Assembly: GCF_900143215.1 (NCBI RefSeq)
Contig: NZ_FRDM01000018.1
Coordinates: 1 to 64,000, forward strand
Direction of reading: 5' to 3'
Source of the DNA: Geodermatophilus obscurus
Lineage (GTDB): Bacteria > Actinomycetota > Actinomycetes > Mycobacteriales > Geodermatophilaceae
DNA: 64,000 nt
The notes under the pieces are model-generated. The model saw only the letters and a program-made list of their open reading frames with translations, did not search any database and had not been told where the DNA came from. A program made the translations under genes and the position numbers. This document shows positions 1 through 6,875 of this stretch, in pieces. Positions within the stretch are counted from its first letter, which is position 1. Every line of letters begins with the position of its first letter.

Positions 1-165
1 CAGCGTCCCGCCACGCGGTGTCGCCCGGGGAGCCAGCGTCCCGCCACGCGGTGTCGCCCGGGGAGCCAGCGTCCCGCCACGCGGTGTCGCCCGGGAAACC
101 AGCGTCCCGCCACGCGGTGTCGCCCGGGAAACCAGCCTCGCGCCATGCCGCGTCGGCCGGGTCGC
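1..165. repeat. In-frame 33-bp tandem repeat inside menD
   Basis: Four 33-base units start at 1, 34, 67 and 100, and a degenerate fifth runs from 133 to 165. The array continues past the left edge. Units 1-2 are identical to each other, as are units 3-4; the two pairs differ at a few bases near the unit end. Read in the menD frame (minus strand) each unit encodes 11 residues, DAGSPGDTAWR or DAGFPGDTAWR. Array length changes would therefore not shift the frame. The degenerate unit (ADAAWREAG) looks like the ancestral MenD segment that was duplicated. Confidence 0.95.
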
Positions 166-1162
166 CGGCGGTCGGCAGCGCGCCCACCCAGGTCGTCGAG
201 CGGCCGGCGTCGGGCCAGTGCGGGGCGGCGGACACGGTCTCCACCCGGACGGCGGGGTCGGCGAGCAACGCCGACACCGGCCGGGACAGCGTCGGCCGGC
301 CGACCACCAGCACCCGGTCGGGCCGGTGCGCGGCCAGCCAGCCGGGCACCCCGAGCAGCAGCGCGCCGCCGCGCACGGATCCCGCCCAGGCGCCGCTCGA
401 CGGCTCGGCGACCACGGGCCAGCCCTGCGCGCCGGCCAGCTCGGCCGCTGCCCGGCCCAGCGGGGGCGGGGCGTCCCCGACGACGACCAGCGTGCGGGCC
501 GGGCCGGGATCGGCCGGCCGCGGCGGTGCGGGCACCGAGCCGTCGGTCCACGGGGCACCGTCCGGCCGGCCGGACCACGGGCCGGTGGTGCGCACGCCGG
601 CGTCCTCGGGCAGCAGCGGCTCGCGGAGCGGCAGGTTGAGGTGCACCGGGCCCGGGTCGCCGGAGAGTGCGCCGCGCGCGGTGAGCAGCGCCTTGGCCGC
701 CAGCGAGCGCCAGTACCGGTTCTGCGCCTCCTCGCGGCCGACCTCGGGCACGCCGACGTCGACCGCCGCCCGCACCGCGCCCCCGTAGAGGCCGGGCTGG
801 GCGATGGTCTGGTTGGCGCCGGTGTCGCGCAGCTCCGGCGGCCGGTCGGCGGTCAGCGCCAGCAGCGGCACCCCGGCGGCGTCGGCCTCGAGCACGGCGG
901 CGTGCAGGTGCGCGGTCGCCGTCCCGGAAGTGGTCAGCACCGGGACCGGCCGCCCGGACGCCTTGGCCAGGCCCAGCGCGAGGAAGGCCGCCGTCCGCTC
1001 GTCGATGCGCACGTGCAGGGTGAGTCGGCCGTCGCGCTCGGCGTCGGCCAGCGCCAGCGCGACCGGCGCGGAGCGGGAGCCGGGCGCCACCACGGCGTCG
1101 GTGACCCCGCCGCGGACCAGCTCGTCGACGAGCACCCGCGCGAGGGCGGTGGAGGGGTTCAC
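1..1162 (-). CDS. menD: MenD, 2-succinyl-5-enolpyruvyl-6-hydroxy-3-cyclohexene-1-carboxylate synthase (C-terminus outside window)
   Basis: ThDP-dependent enzyme of menaquinone synthesis that joins 2-oxoglutarate-derived succinic semialdehyde to isochorismate. The GTG start overlaps the menC stop as GTGA. About 387 codons are present of the usual 550 or so. The N-terminal pyrimidine-binding domain is clear: VVAPGSRSAP near residue 25, then RIDERTAAF with Glu55, the position of the catalytic Glu in E. coli MenD, then TTSGTA. From about residue 333 the protein enters an 11-residue tandem repeat that runs out of the window. This falls in the central domain or the linker before the ThDP-binding domain, so whether the enzyme is intact cannot be judged here. 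Confidence 0.93.
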   Translation of the reverse strand, partial: MNPSTALARVLVDELVRGGVTDAVVAPGSRSAPVALALADAERDGRLTLHVRIDERTAAFLALGLAKASGRPVPVLTTSGTATAHLHAAVLEADAAGVPLLALTADRPPELRDTGANQTIAQPGLYGGAVRAAVDVGVPEVGREEAQNRYWRSLAAKALLTARGALSGDPGPVHLNLPLREPLLPEDAGVRTTGPWSGRPDGAPWTDGSVPAPPRPADPGPARTLVVVGDAPPPLGRAAAELAGAQGWPVVAEPSSGAWAGSVRGGALLLGVPGWLAAHRPDRVLVVGRPTLSRPVSALLADPAVRVETVSAAPHWPDAGRSTTWVGALPTAGDPADAAWREAGFPGDTAWRDAGFPGDTAWRDAGSPGDTAWRDAGSPGDTAWRDA

Positions 1163-2094
1163 CCGCGCACCGCGGCCAGCCGTGCCCGCCAGCGCGCCTC
1201 GACCTCCGGGCCGGCGGCGACGTCGGCCAGCCGGTCGGGTGTCACGGCGCGCACCGGGAGCGCACCCTCCACGGGCAGCAGCGGGTCGCTGGTGACGTCG
1301 CCGTCCAGCAGTGCGACGGTGGCCAGCCCGCAGGCGAACGGCAGCTCCGGCAGCGCGGCGGCCAGCGCCACGCCGGCGGCGATGCCCACCGAGGACTCCA
1401 GCGCCGAGGAGACGACGCACGGCAGGCCGTGCGCGCCGGCCACCTCGAGCGCTGCGCGGACACCGCCGAGCGGCTGCACCTTGAGGACGACGACGTCCGC
1501 CGCCTCGCGGAGGTCCACCCGCAGCGGGTCGGCCGCGCGCCGGACCACCTCGTCGGCGGCGACCCGGACGCCGACCCGGCGGCGCAGCACGGCCAGCTCC
1601 GACAGCGACGCGCACGGCTGCTCGACGTACTCCAGGCCGACCCGGTCCAGCTCGCGGATCCGGGCGGCGGCGGTGTCGACGTCCCAGGCGGCGTTCGCGT
1701 CGACCCGGATGGCGCCGTCCCGGCCGAGGGCGTCGCGCACCGCCTCGACCCGGGCCAGGTCGTCGGCCGCGGTCTGGCCCGGCTCGGCGACCTTGACCTT
1801 CGCCGTCCGGCAGCGCGAGGCGGTCACGATCGCGTGCGCCCGCTCGGGGTCGACGGCGGGGACGGTGACGTTCACCGGCACGGCGTCGCGCACCGGCGCC
1901 GGCCAGCCGTCGCAGGCCGCCTCGACCGCCGCGGCCCACCAGCGGCGGCTCTCGGTCACGTCGTAGTCCCAGAACGGGGAGAACTCGCCCCACCCGGCCG
2001 GCCCGCGCACCAGCACGCCGTCACGGACGTCGATGCCGCGGAACCGCATCCGCATCGGCACCGACCAGACCCGCGCCCCGTCGGTGTCGATCAC
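1159..2094 (-). CDS. menC: MenC, o-succinylbenzoate synthase
   Basis: Enolase-superfamily enzyme that dehydrates SHCHC to o-succinylbenzoate in menaquinone synthesis. 311 residues. Catalytic and metal positions are all visible: KVK (Lys99, Lys101), DANAAWD (Asp132), VEQP (Glu158), ADE (Asp181) and VVLKVQP (Lys205). The start is GTG; a TACGCT -10 box lies 7 bases before it, so the mRNA is probably leaderless. The stop overlaps the menD start by GTGA, implying a menC-menD transcription unit. It diverges from menE. Confidence 0.95.
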   Translation of the reverse strand: MIDTDGARVWSVPMRMRFRGIDVRDGVLVRGPAGWGEFSPFWDYDVTESRRWWAAAVEAACDGWPAPVRDAVPVNVTVPAVDPERAHAIVTASRCRTAKVKVAEPGQTAADDLARVEAVRDALGRDGAIRVDANAAWDVDTAAARIRELDRVGLEYVEQPCASLSELAVLRRRVGVRVAADEVVRRAADPLRVDLREAADVVVLKVQPLGGVRAALEVAGAHGLPCVVSSALESSVGIAAGVALAAALPELPFACGLATVALLDGDVTSDPLLPVEGALPVRAVTPDRLADVAAGPEVEARWRARLAAVRG

Positions 2095-2101
2095 GGCAGC
2101 A

Positions 2102-2107
2102 AGCGTA
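2102..2107 (-). promoter_or_regulatory. -10 box of menC (leaderless start)
   Basis: TACGCT on the minus strand, then 7 bases, then the menC GTG. TANNNT at this distance is the actinobacterial leaderless-mRNA pattern. Confidence 0.6.
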
Positions 2108-2111
2108 GTTC

Positions 2112-2205
2112 GGCCCCGCTGCAGGGTCCCGCCGCGAGCCCTACCGGCCCCCGTGCGGGAGCCCGCCGCGAGCGTGCGGGTGGCGGGTGGGCAAGGGGGT
2201 CCTCC
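2112..2205. repeat. Palindromic element, half copy plus full copy, in the menC/menE divergent region
   Basis: A left-half copy (about 2112-2140, with GCAGGGTCCCGCCGCGAGC) is followed by a full copy (2146-2203). The arms are GGCCCCCGTGC and GCAAGGGGGTCC, around the core CCCGCCGCGAGCGTGCGGG. This copy lies upstream of both neighbouring genes, so it is not simply a terminator. Confidence 0.7.
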
Positions 2206-2224
2206 ACGGGGGCAGGAGGGTCCC

Positions 2225-2230
2225 TACTCT
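2225..2230 (+). promoter_or_regulatory. -10 box of menE (leaderless start)
   Basis: TACTCT followed by 8 bases and the GTG at 2239. An AGGAGGG stretch at 2214-2220 is 18 bases away, too far for an ordinary ribosome binding site, which favours a leaderless start. Confidence 0.5.
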
Positions 2231-2238
2231 CGGACCTC

Positions 2239-3372
2239 GTGCCCCGGCACCTGACCCTCGTGCCCGCGCCGGCCGACCCCCTCGCGCTCCTGCCACAGCT
2301 GCGAGCCGCCCTGGACGGCACGGCGCCGCTCGCGGTGCTGCCCGCGGGCCCGCCGCCTGCCCTCGAGGCCGCCCGGTGGGTGCTGCGCCCCGAGGTGCCC
2401 CTCGAGGACGGCGCGGACCTCGTCGTCGTCACCTCCGGCTCGACCGGTGGCGGCCGCGGCGTACTGCTGCCGGCGGCCGCGGTGCGCGCGTCGGGCGAGG
2501 CCACGCTGCGCCGGCTGGGCGGCGCGGGCGCCTGGCTGCTCGCGCTGCCGGTCTCGGCGATCGCCGGCCTGCAGGTCCTCTGCCGCTCGATCCTGGGCGG
2601 CACCGACCCGGCCGTGCTCGCCTCCGGGGAGCCGCTGGCCGCCGCTGTCGCCCGGATGCCGGCCGGCCGGCGCTACACCTCGATGGTGCCCACCCAGCTG
2701 CGCCGGTACCTCGATGCCGAACCCGCCGCGCTGCGCGCCTTCGACGCGATCCTGGTCGGCGGCGCGGCCACGGATGCGGCGCTGCTGGCCCGGGTCCGGA
2801 AGGAGCACGTCGCCGTCGTGACCACCTACGGGATGACCGAGACCGCCGGCGGCTGCGTGTACGACGGCGAGCCGCTGGACGGCGTGCGGGTGCGCGTCGC
2901 CGACGGCGGGATCGAGCTCGCCGGGCCGGTGCTCGCGACCGGCTACCGGCTCGACCCCGAGGGCACCGCCACGGCCTTTCCCGACGGCTGGTTCCGCACC
3001 CGCGACGCCGGTTCTCTCGACGACGCCGGCCGGCTGACCGTGCACGGCCGGCTGGACGACGTCGTCGTCACCGGCGGGGTCAACGTCGCGCCGCAGGCGG
3101 TCGAGGCGGTGCTGCGCCAGCACCCGGACGTCGCCGACGCCGTCGTCTTCGGCCGGCCGGACGAGGAGTGGGGCCAGCGGGTGGTCGCCGCGGTCGTGCC
3201 GGCACCCGGCGCGGAGCCCGACCTGGCCGCGCTGCGCCCCTGGGTCACCGCGCGACTGGGTGGGCCCGCCGCGCCGCGGGAGCTGCACCGCATCGCCGCC
3301 GTCCCGACCCTGCACACCGGCAAGCCCGACCGCCAGGGTGTCGCCGCCGCGATCCTCGACGGGAGGTCCTGA
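2239..3372 (+). CDS. menE: MenE, o-succinylbenzoate-CoA ligase
   Basis: Adenylate-forming enzyme that activates o-succinylbenzoate to its CoA ester. 377 residues from GTG 2239; GTG 2260 is an alternative. Shows the phosphate-binding loop TSGSTGGGRG (65-74), TTYGMTE (195-201), WFRTRD and the C-terminal catalytic lysine in HTGKPDR (Lys362). It is shorter than generic AMP-ligases because the N-terminal domain is compact, as is usual for actinobacterial MenE. menA follows after two bases, so the two are probably cotranscribed. Confidence 0.93.
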   Translation: MPRHLTLVPAPADPLALLPQLRAALDGTAPLAVLPAGPPPALEAARWVLRPEVPLEDGADLVVVTSGSTGGGRGVLLPAAAVRASGEATLRRLGGAGAWLLALPVSAIAGLQVLCRSILGGTDPAVLASGEPLAAAVARMPAGRRYTSMVPTQLRRYLDAEPAALRAFDAILVGGAATDAALLARVRKEHVAVVTTYGMTETAGGCVYDGEPLDGVRVRVADGGIELAGPVLATGYRLDPEGTATAFPDGWFRTRDAGSLDDAGRLTVHGRLDDVVVTGGVNVAPQAVEAVLRQHPDVADAVVFGRPDEEWGQRVVAAVVPAPGAEPDLAALRPWVTARLGGPAAPRELHRIAAVPTLHTGKPDRQGVAAAILDGRS

Positions 3373-3374
3373 CC

Positions 3375-4247
3375 GTGGCGACCCCCGCCCAGTGGCTGGC
3401 CGGTGCCCGACCCCGCACGCTGCCCGCGGCCCTGGCTCCCGTGCTCGTGGGCACCGGCGCCGCCGCGGCCCTCGACGGCTTCCGGCCGCTGACCGCGCTG
3501 CTGGCCCTGCTGGTCGCCCTGGCGCTGCAGGTGGCGGTCAACTACGCCAACGACCACTCCGACGGGGTGCGCGGCAGCGACGCCGTCCGGGTGGGCCCGA
3601 TGCGGCTGGTCGGCTCGGGCGCGGCGACCCCGCGGCAGGTGCTCGGCGCGGCGCTGGCCTCGTTCGCCGTCGCCGGGCTCGCCGGGCTGGCGCTGGCAGC
3701 GTTGTCGAGCTGGTGGCTGGTCGCGGTCGGCGCGGCCTGCATCGCCGCGGCCTGGACCTACACCGGCGGCCCGCTCCCCTACGGCTACCGGGCGCTGGGC
3801 GAGGTGTTCGTCTTCGTCTTCTTCGGCCTGGTCGCCGTCGTGGGGACGACGTTCGTCCAGACCGGCTCGGTCGACGGGCTGGCCGTCGCGGCCTCGGTGC
3901 CGATCGGCCTGCTGTCGGTGGCGCTGCTGGTGGTGAACAACCTGCGCGACATCGAGGGCGACGCCGCCGTCGGCAAGCGCACGCTGGCCGTGCTGCTCGG
4001 CGACCGCGGCACCCGGATCGCCTTCGCGGCGCTGCCGGCGGGGGCGTTCGCGGTCGTCGTCGCGATCGGCGTGGTCCGACCTTGGGCCCTGCTGGCGCTG
4101 CTCGCCGTCCCGCTGGCCGTGCCACCCGTGCGCACCGTGCTCTCCGGCGGGCGCGGACCGGCGCTGATCGCGGCGCTGCAGGGCACCGGGTTGCTCACCC
4201 TGGTCACCGGCGTGCTGCTCGGCGCGGGGCTGGCCCTCAGCGGCTGA
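3375..4247 (+). CDS. menA: MenA, 1,4-dihydroxy-2-naphthoate polyprenyltransferase
   Basis: Integral membrane UbiA-family prenyltransferase that attaches the polyprenyl tail to dihydroxynaphthoate, giving demethylmenaquinone. 290 residues with about eight hydrophobic segments. Both Mg-diphosphate motifs are present: NYANDHSDG (56-64) and DIEGDAAVGKR (192-202). The GTG start lies just after the menE stop, with GGGAGG inside the menE end as ribosome binding site. Confidence 0.93.
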   Translation: MATPAQWLAGARPRTLPAALAPVLVGTGAAAALDGFRPLTALLALLVALALQVAVNYANDHSDGVRGSDAVRVGPMRLVGSGAATPRQVLGAALASFAVAGLAGLALAALSSWWLVAVGAACIAAAWTYTGGPLPYGYRALGEVFVFVFFGLVAVVGTTFVQTGSVDGLAVAASVPIGLLSVALLVVNNLRDIEGDAAVGKRTLAVLLGDRGTRIAFAALPAGAFAVVVAIGVVRPWALLALLAVPLAVPPVRTVLSGGRGPALIAALQGTGLLTLVTGVLLGAGLALSG

Positions 4248-4360
4248 AGAAGGACCCCGTCCTCCTCACCGTGGAAGGACCCCGTCCTCCCCACCCCTCG
4301 CTCCGCTCGGGGCGGTGCCCTGGACGGGGCCGGCGGCGAGCCTCTGGACGGGGCCGGCCC
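4248..4360. repeat. Palindromic element with doubled arms, downstream of menA
   Basis: Inverted orientation. Core copy 4274-4331: arms GGACCCCGTCC (4277-4287) and GGACGGGGCC (4322-4331) flank CCACCCCTCGC and CTCGGGGCGG. A second left arm lies at 4250-4264 and a second right arm at 4345-4356, so the structure is nested. It sits between convergent menA and the DUF4229 gene and could act as a bidirectional terminator. Confidence 0.75.
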
Positions 4361-4371
4361 GGGAGGGTCGG

Positions 4372-4686
4372 TCAGCCCTCGCCGGTCAGGCGCGCCTCCC
4401 GCGCGGCCTTGGCCTGCTGCCGCGCGACGCTGCGCGCGGCCAGGCCCTCGGTGAGCCGCTCGCGCGAGGAGCGCAGCAGCAGGTACGAGACCGGCATCGA
4501 CAGCAGCAGCCCGAAGAGGGCACCGGACCAGAAGTCCAGCCCCAGCAGCCACAGCAGCAGGACCAACGCGGCGGCGATGGCCAGCCGGCCGATCGTGTAC
4601 ACCACCAACCAGGGCGCGATCCTGGGCGGCGCTGCCGGCCCCCCGGTCGGCGCGCCGGGCACCGCCGGCTCAACCCTCTCCGCCAT
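4372..4686 (-). CDS. DUF4229 small membrane protein
   Basis: 104 residues. A Pro/Gly-rich start is followed by two transmembrane helices (about residues 25-47 and 50-72), then a basic, Ala/Arg-rich cytoplasmic tail (RSSRERLTEG, ARQQAKAAREAR). This is the pattern of DUF4229 proteins, which occur near men genes in actinobacteria. Function unknown. The ATG overlaps the end of the upstream Lrp gene by 17 bases, so they are likely cotranscribed. Confidence 0.75.
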   Translation of the reverse strand: MAERVEPAVPGAPTGGPAAPPRIAPWLVVYTIGRLAIAAALVLLLWLLGLDFWSGALFGLLLSMPVSYLLLRSSRERLTEGLAARSVARQQAKAAREARLTGEG

Positions 4687-5116
4687 GACGGCCCTCCCAC
4701 TTGGTGCTCAACACGACCGTCGTCCGCGTGCGGGCGACGCCTCTGATCCGGTTCAACGCGCTGATGGTGGTCTCCAGTGCCGCGATGTCGGTCACCCGGA
4801 CCTTCAGCACGTAGCCCTCGCTGCCGGCGACCCGCCAGCAGTCCTCGACCTCGGGCATCGCGGCCAGCGCCTCCTCGATCCCGGTCTCGTCGACCGAGTC
4901 GCTCTCGATCACGCCCACCAGCGCGGTGACCCCCAGGCCCACCGCCGCGGGGTCCACGATCGCCCGGTAGCCGGTGATGACCCCGGCGGCCTCCAGCTTG
5001 CCGACCCGCTCGTGCACCGCGGGGGAGGAGAGGCCCACCCGCCGGGCCAGCTCGGCGTAGCTCGCCCGCCCGTTGGCACGCAGCAGGTCGATCAGCTGCT
5101 GGTCGACGGCGTCGAT
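4670..5116 (-). CDS. Lrp/AsnC-family transcriptional regulator, no canonical start codon
   Basis: About 148 residues. N-terminal winged helix (AVDQQLIDLLRANGRASYAE, then LARRVGLSSPAVHERV) and a C-terminal RAM/AsnC ligand domain ending in RTRTTVVLSTKWEGR. It probably senses an amino acid and controls metabolism genes; the target is not evident. The frame has no ATG, GTG or TTG near the N-terminus. The best candidate is ATC at 5116-5114, which lies six bases after GAGAGGAG. A canonical start in this frame occurs only far upstream, inside other genes. It diverges from the gene at 5206. Confidence 0.85.
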   Translation of the reverse strand: MDAVDQQLIDLLRANGRASYAELARRVGLSSPAVHERVGKLEAAGVITGYRAIVDPAAVGLGVTALVGVIESDSVDETGIEEALAAMPEVEDCWRVAGSEGYVLKVRVTDIAALETTISALNRIRGVARTRTTVVLSTKWEGRHGGEG

Positions 5117-5163
5117 GGCGCACTCCTCTCGCCGTGTGCGCGGTCGAGTATCGCCCGCGCACG

Positions 5164-5169
5164 TACTGT
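5164..5169 (+). promoter_or_regulatory. -10 box of the small membrane-protein gene
   Basis: TACTGT, about 37 bases before the ATG at 5206. GAGGGGG just before the ATG would be the ribosome binding site. Confidence 0.35.
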
Positions 5170-5205
5170 GGAGGACACTCGGGCTCGATCGAGGGGGTGG
5201 CCGCG

Positions 5206-5412
5206 ATGGCCTTGGTGGTGGTGCTGGTGGTGGCGATCGCCGTCGTGGTGCTGGTGCTGCGCGCGGCCGAGAAGGGCGGTCCCGGCGGGGTCCGTGCGCC
5301 GAGGCGGCCGCGGCCGCAGCGCGCCGTCCCCCCGGTGGCGCCCGACGACGACCCGGAGTTCCTGCGCGAGCTGGAGCGCCGCACCCGGCGCGACGACGGC
5401 TCTCCCGCGTAG
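5206..5412 (+). CDS. Small single-pass membrane protein, unknown
   Basis: 68 residues from the ATG, chosen for the GAGGGGGTGG at 5191-5200. One long N-terminal hydrophobic helix (residues 2-20, nearly all Val/Ala/Leu/Ile) is followed by a basic, Pro-rich linker and an acidic/charged tail (DDDPEFLRELERRTRRDD). No family recognised. It lies back to back with the Lrp regulator and may be under its control, which is inference. Confidence 0.6.
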   Translation: MALVVVLVVAIAVVVLVLRAAEKGGPGGVRAPRRPRPQRAVPPVAPDDDPEFLRELERRTRRDDGSPA

Positions 5413-5427
5413 CGCCTCGAACGCCCA

Positions 5428-5493
5428 GGCCCGAGCGCGGCCTCGGCCAGGATCCCGCCCTGGGCCCGCGAAGGGTGGGGAGTACGGGTCCTC
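5428..5493. repeat. Degenerate palindromic element
   Basis: Contains AGGATCCCGCC and GCGAAGGGTGGGGAGTACGGG, recognisable as the element core, but the outer arms no longer pair. It lies between convergent small genes. Confidence 0.45.
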
Positions 5494-5495
5494 CC

Positions 5496-5765
5496 TCACG
5501 CGGCGCGGAAGAGGCGCCGCCACCCGCGGCGTATCTGCGGCTGCCCGGCGTCCGACGCGGCCTGAGGGGCCTGGTCGGAGATCCCGCCGGGCCAGCCCAG
5601 GCCCTCGTGCGTCGTCGGGTCACCCGGCCAACCCAGGCCGCTCTCGGTGCCCTCGGCACGCGGCTCGCCGTGCCGGCCGGCCGGCACGTCCGCCGACCGC
5701 TGCGCGAGTGCGGCGGCCACCACGGGGTCCACCGCGGCCCCCTCGAGAGCAGAGTGCCTACCCAC
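5496..5765 (-). CDS. Small conserved-looking protein with repeated GLGWPG motif
   Basis: 89 residues from GTG 5765, chosen because GGAGGGGAG lies six bases upstream; an ATG 33 bases further out has no good site. No membrane segment. The motif GLGWPG occurs twice, in GLGWPGDPTTHEGLGWPGG, and the C-terminus is the basic RRGWRRLFRAA. No family could be named. An amphipathic basic C-terminus suggests contact with a membrane or nucleic acid, but that is inference. Confidence 0.55.
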   Translation of the reverse strand: MGRHSALEGAAVDPVVAAALAQRSADVPAGRHGEPRAEGTESGLGWPGDPTTHEGLGWPGGISDQAPQAASDAGQPQIRRGWRRLFRAA

Positions 5766-5916
5766 GGGGAGCTCCCCTCCGGCGCGACATGGGGGCATGG
5801 AAGCACGGCCGCGTCCGGCGTGTCACCGACACGCCGCCGGTACGGGAGGCCCGTGTCACCTCGTGTGACGAACGGGACGGCGCGCTCACCGGCCCCTGCC
5901 CCCGCGGATGCCCCGG
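5766..5916. other. Intergenic stretch with two short palindromes
   Basis: 150 bases without a gene. GTGTCACCGACAC (near 5819) and GTCACCTCGTGTGAC (near 5854) are inverted repeats upstream of the 5496-5765 gene. They may be operator sites for an unknown regulator. Nothing else is seen. Confidence 0.3.
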
Positions 5917-6591
5917 TCAGTACTCCCAGGAGGCGTACCGCGGGTCCCGCTCGGCCATCGTCCCGAACAGCAGCACCATCCGGTCGATGAACCAGGCCTT
6001 GGCGCACTGCACGAGGAGGAGCCCCCCGACGACGGACTTCAGGTCGAACACGACCAGGCCGCGGGCCAGGACGGCCAGCCCGGCGAACTGGAACGCATAG
6101 GTGGTGTTCGGGACGGCGGTCGACCGGAACTGCTCCGGGAGGTCGACCACGTTCCGGTCGGCCCAGATGCGCTCGCCGAACACTCCTCTCGACGCCCAGT
6201 TCCGGGTCGACCGCGGCGGGGGGAACAGCAGCGGCTCGACCACCATGAAGACCAGCGACGCAGCGAGGGGCAGCAGCGACCGCGGCCCGATCCACCGCCG
6301 GCTCCAGATCGACAGGACGATCAGCGGCACGACGGCGAACCGGACCCAGACGCTCACCGGGTTGGCGTGCCGCAGCCAGCCGTCGCCTCGCAGGCCGAAC
6401 AGCGCCGCCAGCCGGGCGTCGGTCGTGACGGCGTCGGTCGTGACGGCGTCGGGCGACGGGGTGGTTCCGGCCGCGCCGTCCCCTCCGGGCGCGGCACCGG
6501 TCCCCCGCCGGCCGGCCACCGGAAGACGAGGACGCGGTGCCCCGGGAGCACTGCCCGCCGTCGTGCCGCTCCGCCCGCTCGTCCTGGCCAT
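5917..6591 (-). CDS. DUF6653-like membrane protein
   Basis: 224 residues from ATG 6591, which has a strong ribosome binding site (GAGGAGG, 7 bases). About 75 low-complexity residues precede the conserved part: RHANPVSVWVRF, two hydrophobic segments, PLLFPPPRSTRNWASRGVFG, ERIWADRN, then two more hydrophobic segments ending in AWFIDRMVLLF. This arrangement matches my memory of DUF6653 integral membrane proteins, whose function is unknown. A five-residue unit (AVTTD) is duplicated in the N-terminal linker. Confidence 0.7.
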   Translation of the reverse strand: MARTSGRSGTTAGSAPGAPRPRLPVAGRRGTGAAPGGDGAAGTTPSPDAVTTDAVTTDARLAALFGLRGDGWLRHANPVSVWVRFAVVPLIVLSIWSRRWIGPRSLLPLAASLVFMVVEPLLFPPPRSTRNWASRGVFGERIWADRNVVDLPEQFRSTAVPNTTYAFQFAGLAVLARGLVVFDLKSVVGGLLLVQCAKAWFIDRMVLLFGTMAERDPRYASWEY

Positions 6592-6817
6592 GGCGCTGCC
6601 TCCTCGATCGAGCACCCGGGTCCGGCGCAGTTCCTCCTCGGCGGAGTCGCTCGCGCACGCCGGCGGGGTGTCGCGCGGAGGGAATGCTCCGCCGGTGCGG
6701 CCGGGCGGGGAACCCCCGGCGGGGTGCCGGGAGGGCGGGACGTGTGGCCGTGGCACCCCGTCCGCAGGGCGATCCACCCCGTCCAGGCCTCAGCCTGGGG
6801 TCGCGAACGGGTCCGGC
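6592..6817. other. Intergenic region upstream of the DUF6653 gene
   Basis: About 225 bases with no convincing gene. It holds the leader of the downstream minus-strand gene and degenerate fragments resembling the palindromic element (GTCCAGGCC, GGGTCGCGAAC). Confidence 0.3.
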
Positions 6818-6874
6818 GGCCCCGTCCCGGGTCCCGCCCCGAGCTCGCGAGGGGTGGGGAGGACGGGGTCCTTT
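6818..6874. repeat. Palindromic element, full copy, 3' of ccsB
   Basis: Arms GGCCCCGTCC (6818-6827) and GGACGGGGTCC (6861-6871) enclose GGGTCCCGCC, GAGCTCGCGAG and GGGTGGGG. It ends in TTTC one base before the ccsB stop codon (minus strand). Confidence 0.8.
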
Positions 6875-6875
6875 C

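Noticed and set aside
1-165. Regular repeats as a CRISPR array
   Set aside because: Units are directly adjacent without spacers and are in frame with menD.
4670-6658. Lrp protein as a 662-residue protein starting at 6658
   Set aside because: The extension runs through other genes and has no domain content; the true N-terminus is near 5116.
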